Shown: positions 1 to 9,964 of the stretch, piece after piece
Layout of the letters: every line of letters begins with the position of its first letter
Position numbering within the stretch: the first letter of the stretch is position 1
Source: Albizia julibrissin
Lineage: Eukaryota > Streptophyta > Magnoliopsida > Fabales > Fabaceae
Length of the DNA: 64,000 nucleotides
Assembly: GCA_037074505.1 (NCBI GenBank)
Contig: CM073479.1
Coordinates: forward strand, 9,796,001 to 9,860,000
Direction of reading: 5' to 3'
Notes under the pieces: generated by a model
What the model saw: only the letters and a program-made list of their open reading frames with translations
Told to the model about the DNA's origin: nothing
Databases searched by the model: none
Made by a program: the position numbers and the translations under genes

Positions 1-2280
1 TATGCAAATATTAAGCGTGTAAAACAAATCATCAAACAGCACAACTTACAAAAATGCAGCACATAAAAGGGCCTAACCGGTCCCTTATCTCATACTCATA
101 GCGCTTGAGATTCACAATCTGGCTGCCCAGGGCCTCTGCCCCATACAAGGTACAGTCACGGGATTTCTGCCTCAAACCTACCTGGCTTAAGACGCCCCCG
201 GGTAACTCCCGGTGCAACTTGTACTTACGGGTCTTACCGCCTATGGACTATCTGTCCCATACATATACAGATGATATGGTACATATACATGGCATCACAT
301 ATGATATAAGAGATAAGGTACTACCTGACAGTCTTTCTAAATTTGGTTCCTGTTCTCAGTCTCTTAGGCTTCCCGGGCAAATGTCAAATCCTATAATTTA
401 TAATTTACGGACGGACGAATTATTACTTATTCCAAAATAATTTAAGACACCTTGGTAGGTTATCATTATAGCTAATACCTTAATTCCAATAGGTATTTAA
501 TGGACTCATACCAATCTAAGTATTTAATTTGACCCTTAGAGTCCCAATTATTTCAAAAATACCCTTACTTTTTATTTTTTCACTATAACTCAATTCTGTC
601 AGAATTTTCAATAATCTTTGAAAATTCATATCTTGGCCTAGAAATATCCAATTAAGGTGGTTCAAAATTATATGTTTCACTTATGAAGTCTATTTTAATA
701 TAAAAATACTTTTAACTACCACCTATCCATGAATAATTCCCAGTTTTAAATTTGTTTCGCACTGCCAGAAAATCTTTCCAGTTTCAGTAGCTTAACTTCT
801 AAAATTCATAACTAAATATCTAGAACTCCAAATGGGATGGTTAAAAATCTTATATGATAATATTTAAATATAGTTTCATGAAAAAATATTACCATTCGTA
901 AATTATAGCTACAAAAGTTCCAGAATTTCGTCAAACCTCGTCTGTACCATAAAACGTTCCAGATTCATCATCTAACTTTAAAAATTCATATCTCACTATT
1001 TATAAACCCAAATGATACATATTATATATCAAATTAAAGATTAAGATGTCTACTTTCCTTCTGGAAACTTTCATAATTTTATGACCAGGTTTGGTTACCG
1101 AAATTTATTTTACAACCAATATGATTTCAGAGAAACTAACCGAACAACAACTCCTCTTATTTTCTAAAAATTCTAGACTTATATATAATCATCCAAAAAT
1201 CGTAATCTCATGTATTCCCATATAATTTTTTGTGTAGAATTCATTGGAAACCTCAAATTTATCAAATTCTCATTCCTTCCTTATGTACTATTTTACCCAA
1301 AACAAAACCTCACAAGACAACAATTCATTATACTAGGTTCTTATGCTTCCCAAATTACCCAAAAATAGTTTCAAATTAACTAGAAAGAGTTAAAAATATG
1401 AAAAGGGAACTCACCTATATTAGGATATGGAGTTGTATGTGAAATTTGTAGTCACTTCTTCCTTCCACCAATGACACCAATCACTCTTATGTCTCTCTTT
1501 TTCTATTATATGTCTCTCTCTCTCTCTCTTTTCTTTTCCTTGGCTTCCGAAAGTGAAGTGATGAAGAGGTGAAAGGGTGGTTTAAAAAAATGAAAGTGTG
1601 TGTGTGTGATACATGGGTGTTTAATTAATTAATAAGTGATTGTGTGTGTACGTGAGAAATGAATGAAACATGGAGAGGGAGTGTTTTATTTAATTAATTG
1701 AATGTGTGTGCGTGTGTCTCATGTGAAGCAAGGGAAAAAGGGTGTGTGTTTTAATATTATATATATATAGGTATATTTTTATCCTATTAATTACACACAC
1801 AATGCCGTAATTTTTCCCTTTGTCTAACTTAAGATTCCTTAAATTGTATGGATTCCATAATTTAGCTTACTATCCAACTCTCATAAATTAATCCTTAGCT
1901 TTAAAATAATTTCTCAGAGTCCTAAGCCAAATTATGACCATTAATTGTTATTCCTTGAATTTTTAGGAAAATAAGCTTTCAATTCTCAAGATTAATCTCT
2001 AGTACCATTTAAATTTTATTTTTGGGAATTTAACTTTTTAATAAATTTTGGAACGTTACATGTGTGTATTGCGTGTGATGTGTGGGAAGAGGGTGTGTGT
2101 GTTTTAATTATTATTATATATATAGGTATATTTTTATCCTATTAATTACACACACTAGGTCTTTATTTTTCCCTTTGTTTAATTTAAGATTCCTTAAATT
2201 TCATAACTTCCATAATTTGGCTTACTATCTAACTCCCATAAATTAATCCTTAGCCTTTGAATAAATTTTGGGATGTTACA
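1..2280 (-). mobile_element. Ty3/gypsy LTR, left end outside the window
   Basis: The right edge, read on the minus strand, starts TGTAACATCCCAAAATTT. This is the LTR 5' terminus of Tekay/Del-like chromoviruses and resembles the LTR starts at 29325 and 32800. No purine tract or primer site adjoins position 2280, so the copy is either a solo LTR or an LTR whose body lies to the left. The interior is AT-rich with CT and GT microsatellites (about 1507-1760). No credible gene lies in it; the open frames at 32-440 are on opposite strands and resemble nothing. Minimum length is 2.28 kb, normal for this lineage. Confidence 0.65.
1697..2280. repeat. Imperfect tandem duplication at the LTR terminus
   Basis: Two copies of the terminal LTR segment lie head to tail. 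Copy A (about 1697-2060) ends ATTTTGGAACGTTACA and copy B (2061-2280) ends ATTTTGGGATGTTACA. Both carry a GT-rich stretch, a TATATA stretch, then TAGGTATATTTTTATCC and a block ending AATTAATCCTTAG. Copy B lacks about 140 bases found in copy A. The element therefore has two candidate termini, 2060 and 2280. Confidence 0.7.
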
Positions 2281-3156
2281 ACTTGTGCTCCAAAATATAG
2301 TTGCATGCAGATTTGGTGCCATATATAGAGATTCATAAGGCGCTTTTGTTATGGAAATTTAATTAAATATTTGACCTCTACAATTATCATCCAATTAGAT
2401 CTCAGGCTTGTTCATTTCATGTAATCTAAGGAAAATTATCCAGTTAATAAGTTATTTATACCTACTTAATTATATTTAATCCAAATAAACTTAATTAAAC
2501 TCAGCCCTCCGTCCGTCCTTCCTAACTCGTTCAAATACAATCTTATGGGTTTCTATACCTCAAACAACCAATGCAAAAAACTTGGTGATGAATTTGTTAT
2601 ATTTGTAGTAGTTTGACCGCTACTATCTCAGCCATGACAGTTTTTTAGTGGTTATATGTTATTATTATGATATTAGTCATGATAATTTATTAGCATATGC
2701 TTTTACTTAATATTTTTGGAAAACTAATTTGGAGGTTCTTATAATTTGCCTCAGTTTTTTTTATCAGATCCTTATATCTTTTTTTTCTTTTTTTATTGAG
2801 CCCTTTAAGCTTCTCAGGTAGATCTGTTAGTCTCATTTTAAAACCGTTAAATAAAGACTAATATTGACATTAACTTTGTTAAAAAGTGATGATGCCGCGA
2901 GTACCCAGATTATTTGCCAACTTAATGACAAAGATTAAAAGTTCCGCAAAAAGGGAAAAATAAATAAATGAACCAGATTACCCTTCACTCTCACATCAAA
3001 AGTTACCCAATGATATTGATTGCTATTGAAAAATTATTTTAACCTGCTAAATGCACAAATTAAAACAATTAGTTTAGAATATCGATTGTAATTGAAAAAA
3101 TATTTTAAGGTATTAGTTGCAACTTAATAGTAAACATTTTTTTTACAAAAAAGTGT
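2281..3156. other. Gene-free AT-rich spacer
   Basis: No open frame with a recognisable domain and no terminal repeats were seen. Homopolymer T runs are common around 2755-2800. Confidence 0.5.
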
Positions 3157-3165
3157 TTTTTTAAT

Positions 3166-3953
3166 GGGTTAAAGGGCTTAAATGCCTGGAAGTTTTCGCA
3201 CATAGGTATTAGGCACCTGAAAGTTTTTCGAGGGGGCAAATGTACCCTAAAATTTTTTGCATATGCATATGAGTTTTTCATGACATGGCTATGTGGCATC
3301 CACCTCACCCTTCTTTTGTCCATGTCAGCCGTTAGATTTTGTAGTAGGATTTGTTCCTTTTTTTTTAAAAAAAAAAAACTCATATCCTCCCCTGCAATGT
3401 TTCCAATCCTTGATATAAGACTCGGTTGAGTTATTTGGGGAAAATTAAAAGGCTAAATAAATTACTTAATTAAATATTAGTTTATAAGTCAAGTAAATTA
3501 GCATTGTATTTATATCTAGGAAAAATTCTAACTTAATTTGCTTGACTTGTAAACTAATATTTATCATTTTGTCCAAACTAATTTGCTTGACTCATAAGCT
3601 AATATATAACTAAGTAATTTATTTATCTTTTTTAATTTCCCCAAATAACTCAGCTGAGTCTTATATTAAGGACTGGAGACATTACAAGGGAGGATTTGAG
3701 TTTTTTTTTTAAACAATCCTGCTAAAAAATTTGACGATTGACATGGACAACAAAAAGGCGAGGTGGATGGATGCCACATAGGCATGCCACCTTTGCATAT
3801 TTGGTCAACAAACATTGACCGTTAGGGCTGCTTAACAAAGGGGTAAAATCATCCCGATTTTTAAACTTCTAGGGCATATTTGCCTCCTCAAAAACTTTCA
3901 GATGCCCAATACACACATGTGAAAACTTTTGGGGCATTCAAGCCCTTTAACCC
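3166..3953. mobile_element. Foldback Mutator-type element with 9-bp target duplication
   Basis: The whole 788-bp segment is a near-palindrome. The left arm starts GGGTTAAAGGGCTTAAATGC and the right arm, reverse-complemented, starts GGGTTAAAGGGCTTGAATGC. The match continues for about 350 bp per arm, for example ATAAGACTCGGTTGAG at 3413 against its complement near 3650. The flanks are the identical 9-mer TTTTTTAAT at 3157-3165 and 3954-3962. Long terminal inverted repeats plus a 9-bp duplication are diagnostic of the Mutator (MULE) superfamily. It has no transposase, so it is non-autonomous. Open frames inside are by-products of the palindrome. Confidence 0.85.
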
Positions 3954-4082
3954 TTTTTTAATATAAAAAGTGAACTTTTGAAAATTTTTTGTTGCCTTAT
4001 TTTGTTCTAGTCTGACCCCTCTTATCAAATTCTGCATGCCAAGGTAAAATGGAGAGAGAAGTATTTTAGAAATTGTGTTCAC

Positions 4083-4340
4083 ATGAAGAGAATTGCTTCA
4101 GTAGATGGTTCTGTCCTAGAAAGTGGTAGAAGTGGATGTGGCGGTGTTTGGTGGGATCAAAATGACAGATGGTTTTGTGGTGGTTTCAGCTGCAATCTAG
4201 CACATGTTCCCCCAGTTACTGTTGAGGTAGTTGGTTTTATACATGGCCTGAATTTATGTAGGTACAGAGGCTTTAGGAAAATTATATATTTGTTATCTAA
4301 CTCTGTAGAAGCAATTAATTATACTTTTTGTAATAGGGTC
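4083..4340 (+). pseudogene. RNase H domain fragment, LINE type
   Basis: The translation runs VDGSVLESGRSGCGGVWWD, then VEVVGFIHGLNLCRYRGFRK and SNSVEAIN. This is the order of the RNase H-like (RVT_3) domain at the end of plant non-LTR retrotransposon polyproteins: DGS with the first catalytic Asp, the GGV strand, a Glu in the helix, then a strand normally carrying a second Asp. That Asp is replaced here (SNSVEAI instead of the usual xDSxxAV), so the site looks dead. No reverse transcriptase precedes it. Downstream sequence degenerates into T-rich and TTA repeats to about 4450. It could instead be a cellular RNase H-like gene scrap, but isolation and decay favour a 5'-truncated LINE. Confidence 0.6.
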
Positions 4341-4628
4341 TATCCTTTCAATGTATTTTCTTTTTTATTTTTAACCCCTTTTCTTTTCTTTTTTTTTAAC
4401 TTTCCTTCTTTATTATTATTATTATTGTTATTATTATTATTATTTTACTAAGCAAATGTATCCTCCCATTGGAGGTGATTTTATTCGAGGCACTGTCGGG
4501 CACTACATGTACGTACCTTTCCTAGCTTGGATCTAAACCTTGATTTGCCATGTTGTGAGGGGCTAATTTTTTTAGTTTATATTATTTTATAATTATATAA
4601 CAGCCCCCATGTCGACGAAACAGGCTTA

Positions 4629-4746
4629 AGTGTGTGTTTGGATTAGCTTTTGAGAATAGCTTTTACGACTTACGAAGTAAATTTGTGAGAGGAGTTTTAT
4701 CTCGATTTGCGCAAACCATGGTTTGGAGAGTTTCCAAACACACACT
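4629..4746. mobile_element. Small MITE, GTGTGTTTGG type
   Basis: A perfect 14-bp inverted terminal repeat, AGTGTGTGTTTGGA at 4629-4642 and its complement at 4733-4746, bounds 118 bp. This terminus is common in small plant hAT- or Harbinger-like MITEs. The target duplication is not clear enough to choose between them. Confidence 0.6.
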
Positions 4747-5756
4747 AATATGCTTCTTAATGAACTTAGGCTTGGTCTAATAAGCAAAACAAGCCTTCTA
4801 AAAGGCCTTAACCTACTCCTATTCTTAAACAAGTCAAGTCTGACTAGGTTAAATGAAGGGTAGGCTACACGCCCTTGACAAGGGCCTGACCTATATCCAC
4901 GCTTAAACATAAAGTAGTGGTGTGCAAGTAAGTGATGAATTTGTATAAAAAAAGGTAACAAAAAAAAACAAAAAAAAAATTATTATATAGGTAAAATAAA
5001 CAAAGTTCCCCTAACACTACAAAAAAATAGTGGATTAGCGACGGAATTTCATTGCGTCGCTAATCCTTCCTTAATCCCTCACAAATTTCATCACTAAAAT
5101 TAGCGACAGAATTTAAAGATGGAATTTTTCCGTCACTAAATTAGTGACGGATTAGTGAGGAATTACATTCGTCGCTAAATTCCGTCACTAATTTCCGTCA
5201 CTAAAAATTAGCGACGAAATTTAGAGACGGAATTTTTCCGTCACTAAATTAGTGATGGATTAGCGACGGAATTACATTCCGTCGCTAAATTCTGTCACTA
5301 ATTTCCATCACTAAAAATTAGTGACGGAATTTAGAGATAGAATTTTTCCGTCGCTAATTACGGACGGAATTTCCGTCGCTAATTCTGTCTTTAATAGTTA
5401 AATTTTTTAATAATTCAGTTCTTTTTCCAAAATTATAATTTTTAAATAATTTAAATTTTAAATTATTTTAAATTTATAATATAATATTAAAATAAATACA
5501 TAAAAACTTTAATTCATGTTTATTTTTAAGATTATAATTATAATATAATATATTTGGATTTTTAATAATATATTATATACAAATAACATGCAAATTTTAT
5601 AAATACAAACAAAAAGATAAAAGATAAAATAAAATAATTAAAAAAGATATTAATAATAAAAATTTAGGTAGAATATTTACATAAAATAAAATAAGAAAAC
5701 TAAATTAAAATATTCAATAATATATAAAATTTTGTATTTCTATTTTTTTTGCAAGC

Positions 5757-5757
<1 letters not shown>

Positions 5758-5801
<44 letters not shown>

Positions 5802-5849
5802 GTATATATGTATATATGAATGTATGTGTGAATATGTGTGTGTGTGTGA
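5758..5849. repeat. TA / TGTA / TG microsatellite
   Basis: About 15 TA units pass into TGTA and then TG repeats, inside the CACTA element. Confidence 0.95.
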
Positions 5850-5878
5850 TTTTGCATTTAACTTTTACAGGTTCTTCT

Positions 5879-5933
5879 TAGTTCAACTGGCAAAGGCACT
5901 AACACACGCGTGAGAGGTCATGGCTTCGAATCC
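5879..5933 (+). promoter_or_regulatory. tRNA-like internal Pol III promoter (A and B boxes)
   Basis: TAGTTCAACTGG at 5879-5890 fits the A-box consensus and GCTTCGAATCC at 5923-5933 fits the B-box. The 32-base spacing is normal for a tRNA or tRNA-derived SINE. No cloverleaf acceptor stem is seen, so this is not a functional tRNA. A SINE head or tRNA relic captured by the CACTA element is the likely origin. Confidence 0.5.
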
Positions 5934-5969
5934 TAACTTGATCACAAAATGCAACCAATTTGTGACTTG

Positions 5970-6118
5970 TGACACATGGCCCGCGGTGGAGGGTGACACG
6001 TGGCGCACATTGGAGGATGACATGTGGCGGCTTATCGGAAAACGTGGCGGTCGGAGGTGAGGTGGTGGTGGCTGACTGGTACACGTGGCAGTTGCCGGTG
6101 AGGGACATGTGGAGGCTC
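5970..6118 (+). repeat. GC-rich island of G-box/ABRE-like repeats
   Basis: Within 150 bases the word CACGTGGC occurs exactly at 5997-6004 and 6082-6089, with variants GACATGTGG (6019, 6104), ACACATGG (5972) and AACGTGGCGG (6041). The island is far more GC-rich than its surroundings. CACGTGGC is the core of the plant G-box/ABA-response element bound by bZIP factors. Whether it acts as one here is inference. Two overlapping minus-strand frames cross it but look like by-products of the repeats. Confidence 0.55.
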
Positions 6119-6448
6119 GTATGGTAGACATATAGCAATTTAAATTATATATAAAAAATATTTAACGATGGATTATGGACGGAAAATTCTGTCGTTAATT
6201 AGAGACAAAATTTTAAATTTCCGTCGATAATTAGAGATGGAAAAATTCCGTCGCTAAATTCCATCTCTAATTAGCATGGAATTCAAAATTCCGTCACTGA
6301 TCAATTATAGTAATGGTTTTTTTAGTGACAGAACAAATTCCGTCGCTAATATGGTTCCGTCGCTAATCTATCGCTAATTTCCGTCTCTAAGTTGATAAGT
6401 GACAGAAATTCCGTCGCTAATCCGCTATTTTTTTGTAGTGTAATATTT

Positions 6449-6920
6449 GGATCAAATGCGTATCAACACCTCCTTAATTTTTAAAAGTTTAAATTGAAGA
6501 CCCAAATGTTTCATGTTTTGAGTGCCAACTCCCCTACCATTAAAGTTAACAATTTTTGCCATATCATAATTTTAATATTTTTATTATATACCATGCCATT
6601 TAAAACAATTGACATATAATTTTAAGTATTTATTAAATACTTCAAAATATAATATACGTAAAAAAAGAATTTAAAATATTTATTTGGTCATGTCTTTTTC
6701 GAATAAAAGTATAATATACTTAAAATTATATCTCAAATGTCAAATTTTATTTTCTAAATGACATGGCATATAGTAAAAAAAAAAAAAAAATTATGCCATA
6801 ACAAAAATCCTAAACTTTAAGGGTAATTTTAACGTAGGAGAGTTGATAGTCAAAACATAAAATATTACGGTCCTTAATTTAAAATCTTAAAGGTTTAGGA
6901 GGTGATGAGTAACTAATCCA
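6449..6920. mobile_element. Foldback inverted-repeat element, about 470 bp
   Basis: Left arm words ATCAACACCTCCTTAA, TGTTTCATGTTTTGAGTG, CAACTCCCCTACC and CATGCCATTTA recur in order on the opposite strand of the right arm (TCATCACCTCC, ATTTTATGTTTTGACTAT, CAACTCTCCTACG, CATGTCATTTA). Arms are about 200 bp each and diverged. It begins only 5 bases after the CACTA duplication, so its left flank may be disturbed and no target duplication is claimed. A Mutator-like MITE is most likely. Confidence 0.65.
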
Positions 6921-7335
6921 TAGTTTAAAAAGGTTTAATATGTTTTAGCCATATGATATAATATTGGATTAAAGGAGGAGGATTAGAAACCAACATGTTG
7001 GATTTAACAAAAGGGGTTAGTTCCCCATAATGCGAGAAATTAAAGTATTTTTTCCTCTAAATTATTTATAGAAGAGTAACTAGCATCCTAAAATTCAATA
7101 ATGTGAAGCAATTGATATTTGATTTTGTTAGAATTTACACAGTCTATGCTTAGTGAATTAGGATCCAAGCACAATATAAATGGGGTTTCAAAAAGAACCC
7201 GGGGGGGAATATGGATAAAGACTTGTAATATGTCGATTAAATTTAAATTAATTAAGTGGGAACAGTTACAGGCATTCATATATGTGAAATGAGGGAGTCA
7301 GTTTTGATTGATGGAAAATAACTCCGAAGAGAAAT
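6921..7335. other. Gene-free spacer
   Basis: AT-rich sequence with no domain-bearing frame and no repeat structure recognised. Confidence 0.4.
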
Positions 7336-8291
7336 GGGAAAATTAAAATAAAGGATCTAGAAAAAATAATATTTATTGTAAATGACCATGAAAATTGTAA
7401 TTACTTAAAAAGGATCAAACATCATATCATAAATTTAAAATTACCAAATTGCCCCTATCAAACCACCTATATTATCTATTGTATTAATGATTTAAAAAAT
7501 AATTAAAAGTGAAACTGAAACTGCCCATTATTCACATATGACATGATTGTGTATATTTTTTTAATTTTTATTTATTCACCAAGTTTCATATTCATGTAAT
7601 CAATTTTAATTAATTAACAACGGTCAAACTCATATCTTTTTTAATTTTTATCCACCAAGTTCCATATCAATATAATTAATATGTCATTTAATTAATCAAT
7701 ATATCGTCAAGATGACCGATTTATATTATCAATATTGATATAAATTAAGCTCCTTTTATAAAAAAAACAAAAACTAAAGACATTTCATATTTTTGCAGGA
7801 TATAACAAAATATTTAGATTTTTTTAATTTTATTAAAATTAAATGAATTTTTTAACCCACCTAAATTTATTCTAAAATAAGAAAAAATAATATAAACTCT
7901 CTTGGCTTGACATATATAATAAATTATAAAATACCTTGAGTTTTATTAAAGTTATATAATTTTATTTTTAATTAAAATTTTTAATGATTCAAACAAAAAT
8001 AATTTTGACAAAATTGAAGAATGTGTAATTTTTTCCATAGATATCTATGCAAGTTGTGAAAAATAAAAATTGAGAAATCTTTTGTTCAATTTAGTGCAAT
8101 TTAGAATTTTGTATGATTTTTAAAAATAGAATGTGGGAGAGAATGTAGAAGGAAATGCAAAAGATTTCATTAGGTGCATTTTAGTGTTTTTAATTTTATA
8201 TTTTGGTATTTAGTCCTTATAAATAATTACAATTTTTATGGTCATTCTCAATAAATATCTTTTCCTCTAGATCCTTCACTCTAATTTTTCC
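7336..8291. mobile_element. Mutator-like inverted-repeat element, 956 bp
   Basis: The left end (GGGAAAATTAAAATAAAGG, then GATCTAG, ATATTTATTG, AATGACCATGAAAATTG) matches the reverse complement of the right end (GGAAAAATTAGAGTGAAGG, GATCTAG, ATATTTATTG, AATGACCATAAAAATTG). Inverted repeats are about 110 bp. Flanking 9-mers AAGAGAAAT (7327-7335) and AAAAGAAAT (8292-8300) differ at one base, consistent with an aged Mutator duplication. The AT-rich core encodes nothing recognisable. Confidence 0.65.
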
Positions 8292-8300
8292 AAAAGAAAT

Positions 8301-9079
8301 TCTCTCTATGCGCTCTCTTGCTCATTGTTGTCCTTCTTGATTCCTCTTTTTTATGACATTTGTTGCGTATTATAACCGAAGTTCAAACTTGTGATAAGAT
8401 TCACGTAGCCTATTGGGATGCTTCATCGGAATCCAAGTATGCCCCCAGATCCTACTCATTTTTTATTGGAACATGTGGTATCATGTTTAAAGTGTCCTAA
8501 CTAGATATTAATCACTAAAAAAATGTATGCTAGATTGAACCAATGATATGATTAACAGTGCTGTCACATTTTATACATGTATTTGCCAATTAAAAATAAT
8601 TAGTCAGTCCTATAACTAGTTAGAAACTTAGAATAGATATAGCATGTGACAACACCATTATTCCATTAGTCTACAATTAGTTGTGCTGAGAAATCTTTTT
8701 CTTTATTATTAACAAATGTTTAGTTGACAGACAAAGGTTTCTTTATTTGACTAACGAGGCCTAATTAGCAACAATCGAGATAGATGCATAACTCGTATCA
8801 ACTTGTAACAATTTCCCACCTGTGCAAGAGTTAAATATGGATTAGGCACCTTCTATTAAATATTTTTTGAAAAAATCTAAAATTTATTTTATGAAAATGG
8901 CTTACTGGATAAACCCATATTTTGAGGCTTTCATTTTTTAGACCTTAATGTTTCGGTTACAAGGGCCATAAATCAGATTTTATTTTACTTTAACCAAATG
9001 TCTCCTCCATCATTCAAATCTGATTCATGAGCTCTTAACGTTCAAATCTCAACGTACATAATGGAAGGTTTATTGCATC
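8301..9079. other. Gene-free stretch upstream of the copia remnant
   Basis: No LTR terminus or primer site was found, although a copia 5' leader would be expected here. The sequence is AT-rich without domains. Confidence 0.4.
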
Positions 9080-9149
9080 TAAGTTTGGGCATATGCTAAC
9101 AAGGTTTGTAGATACACTCTAACTACTACTTTATCGAATGATTTGTTTC

Positions 9150-9710
9150 ATGTGTACCATGTCTACAAAGAAGCAAACAAGATATGGGGATCACTTATCC
9201 TCAAGTATACTACTGAGGATTGTAGAAAGCAGAGGTTTGTAATAGGAAATTTTTACAACTGGGAGATGATAGATGACAAAGACATCAAGCTCTAGATCAA
9301 CGATTATCACAAGCTGAATAAGGAGCTTCAAGCTGAGAAGGTCAATCTTCCAGATGAGTTCATGGCTGGTGTACTAATTGAGAAGCTGCTAGATACGTGG
9401 AATGAGTACATGCAACAATTGAAACACAAATAGAAGTAGTTGTCTCTGAATGACTTGATCACTCATATCATTATTAAAGATACCAACTGAAAGGCAATAC
9501 AAGCTGTAAAGGGCAACGAAATGGCTGATAAGGCAAACTTAGGGAAAAGCCGCACAACAAGAGGTACGACCCTAAAAACAAAAAGAATAAAAATAAGAAG
9601 TCTTACTACAAGCCAAGGATACTAACCCCAAGAAGAAGATGGGCAATTATTTTTTTATAGAAAACCAGGTCATTATACAATGTAGTGCAAGAAAAGGGCT
9701 AAGGGAGATA
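9150..9710 (+). pseudogene. Copia gag (UBN2-type) with zinc knuckle remnant
   Basis: Readable blocks include VYKEANKIWGSLILKYTTED, FVIGNFYNWEMIDDKDIK, INDYHKLNKELQAEK, FMAGVLIEKLLDTWNEYM and LSLNDLITHIIIKDTN. These are the landmarks of the UBN2 gag domain of plant copia elements. Near 9640-9695 a shifted frame gives YRKPGHYTMQCKKRA, a decayed CCHC zinc knuckle in which the first cysteines are gone. Several in-frame TAG and TGA codons interrupt the sequence. The protein would form the virus-like particle and bind element RNA; this copy cannot. Confidence 0.8.
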
Positions 9711-9745
9711 ACTCTCAAAGGGATGGAAATCCTCCTAAGCTAAAT

Positions 9746-9937
9746 GTGAACTTGGTTGAAGGAGATGATAGTAGTGATCAAGAGATCATTGTTGCTGTAT
9801 TATCACAAGCCCTTCTTGTTTCTGATGTGAAGAAATGGGTGGTAGTCTCAGAAGCTATCAAGCATATATGTGCAAATAAAGAGATGTTTACCTCCTTTGA
9901 AAAAGGTGAAGACCATATTTATCTAGTTGACTCTTGA
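9746..9937 (+). pseudogene. Copia aspartic protease fragment, catalytic Asp lost
   Basis: VVVSEAIKHICANKEMFTSF lines up with the copia protease signature WVVDSGATKHIC followed by the NREMF block. At the active site the expected D-S-G-A is V-S-E-A, so the catalytic Asp and the Gly are both replaced. The frame ends just after the EDHIYLVDS block. In the family this enzyme cuts the gag-pol polyprotein. Confidence 0.75.
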
Positions 9938-9964
9938 ATTGCTAAGGTTCAGGAAAAAGGGAAA

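Larger units (their letters stand above)
5015..6440. mobile_element. Non-autonomous CACTA (En/Spm) element, 1426 bp
   Basis: The left end reads CACTACAAAAAAATAGTGG and the right end is its inverted copy, ending CTATTTTTTTGTAGTG. The inverted repeats extend about 35 bp with one mismatch. The 3-bp target duplication TAA lies at 5012-5014 and 6441-6443, as expected for CACTA. Subterminal arrays of the motif TTAGCGACGGAATTT, in both orientations, fill 5030-5395 and 6160-6425; such arrays bind the element's transposase in En/Spm. No transposase is encoded, so the element would depend on one supplied in trans. The interior holds a microsatellite, a tRNA-like Pol III promoter and a GC-rich island. 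Confidence 0.93.

Noticed and set aside
3105..4082. Minus-strand open frames at both ends of the foldback element
   Set aside because: They are the two arms of one palindrome read on the same strand. They begin in T- or A-runs and match no domain.
5879..5933. A functional tRNA gene
   Set aside because: A and B boxes are present but no acceptor stem, anticodon arm or terminator T-run is evident.
5883..6138. Two overlapping minus-strand frames of about 80 codons, rich in Pro, Ser and Thr
   Set aside because: They cross the GC-rich repeat island in the CACTA element, and their content follows from the repeated CACGTGG words.
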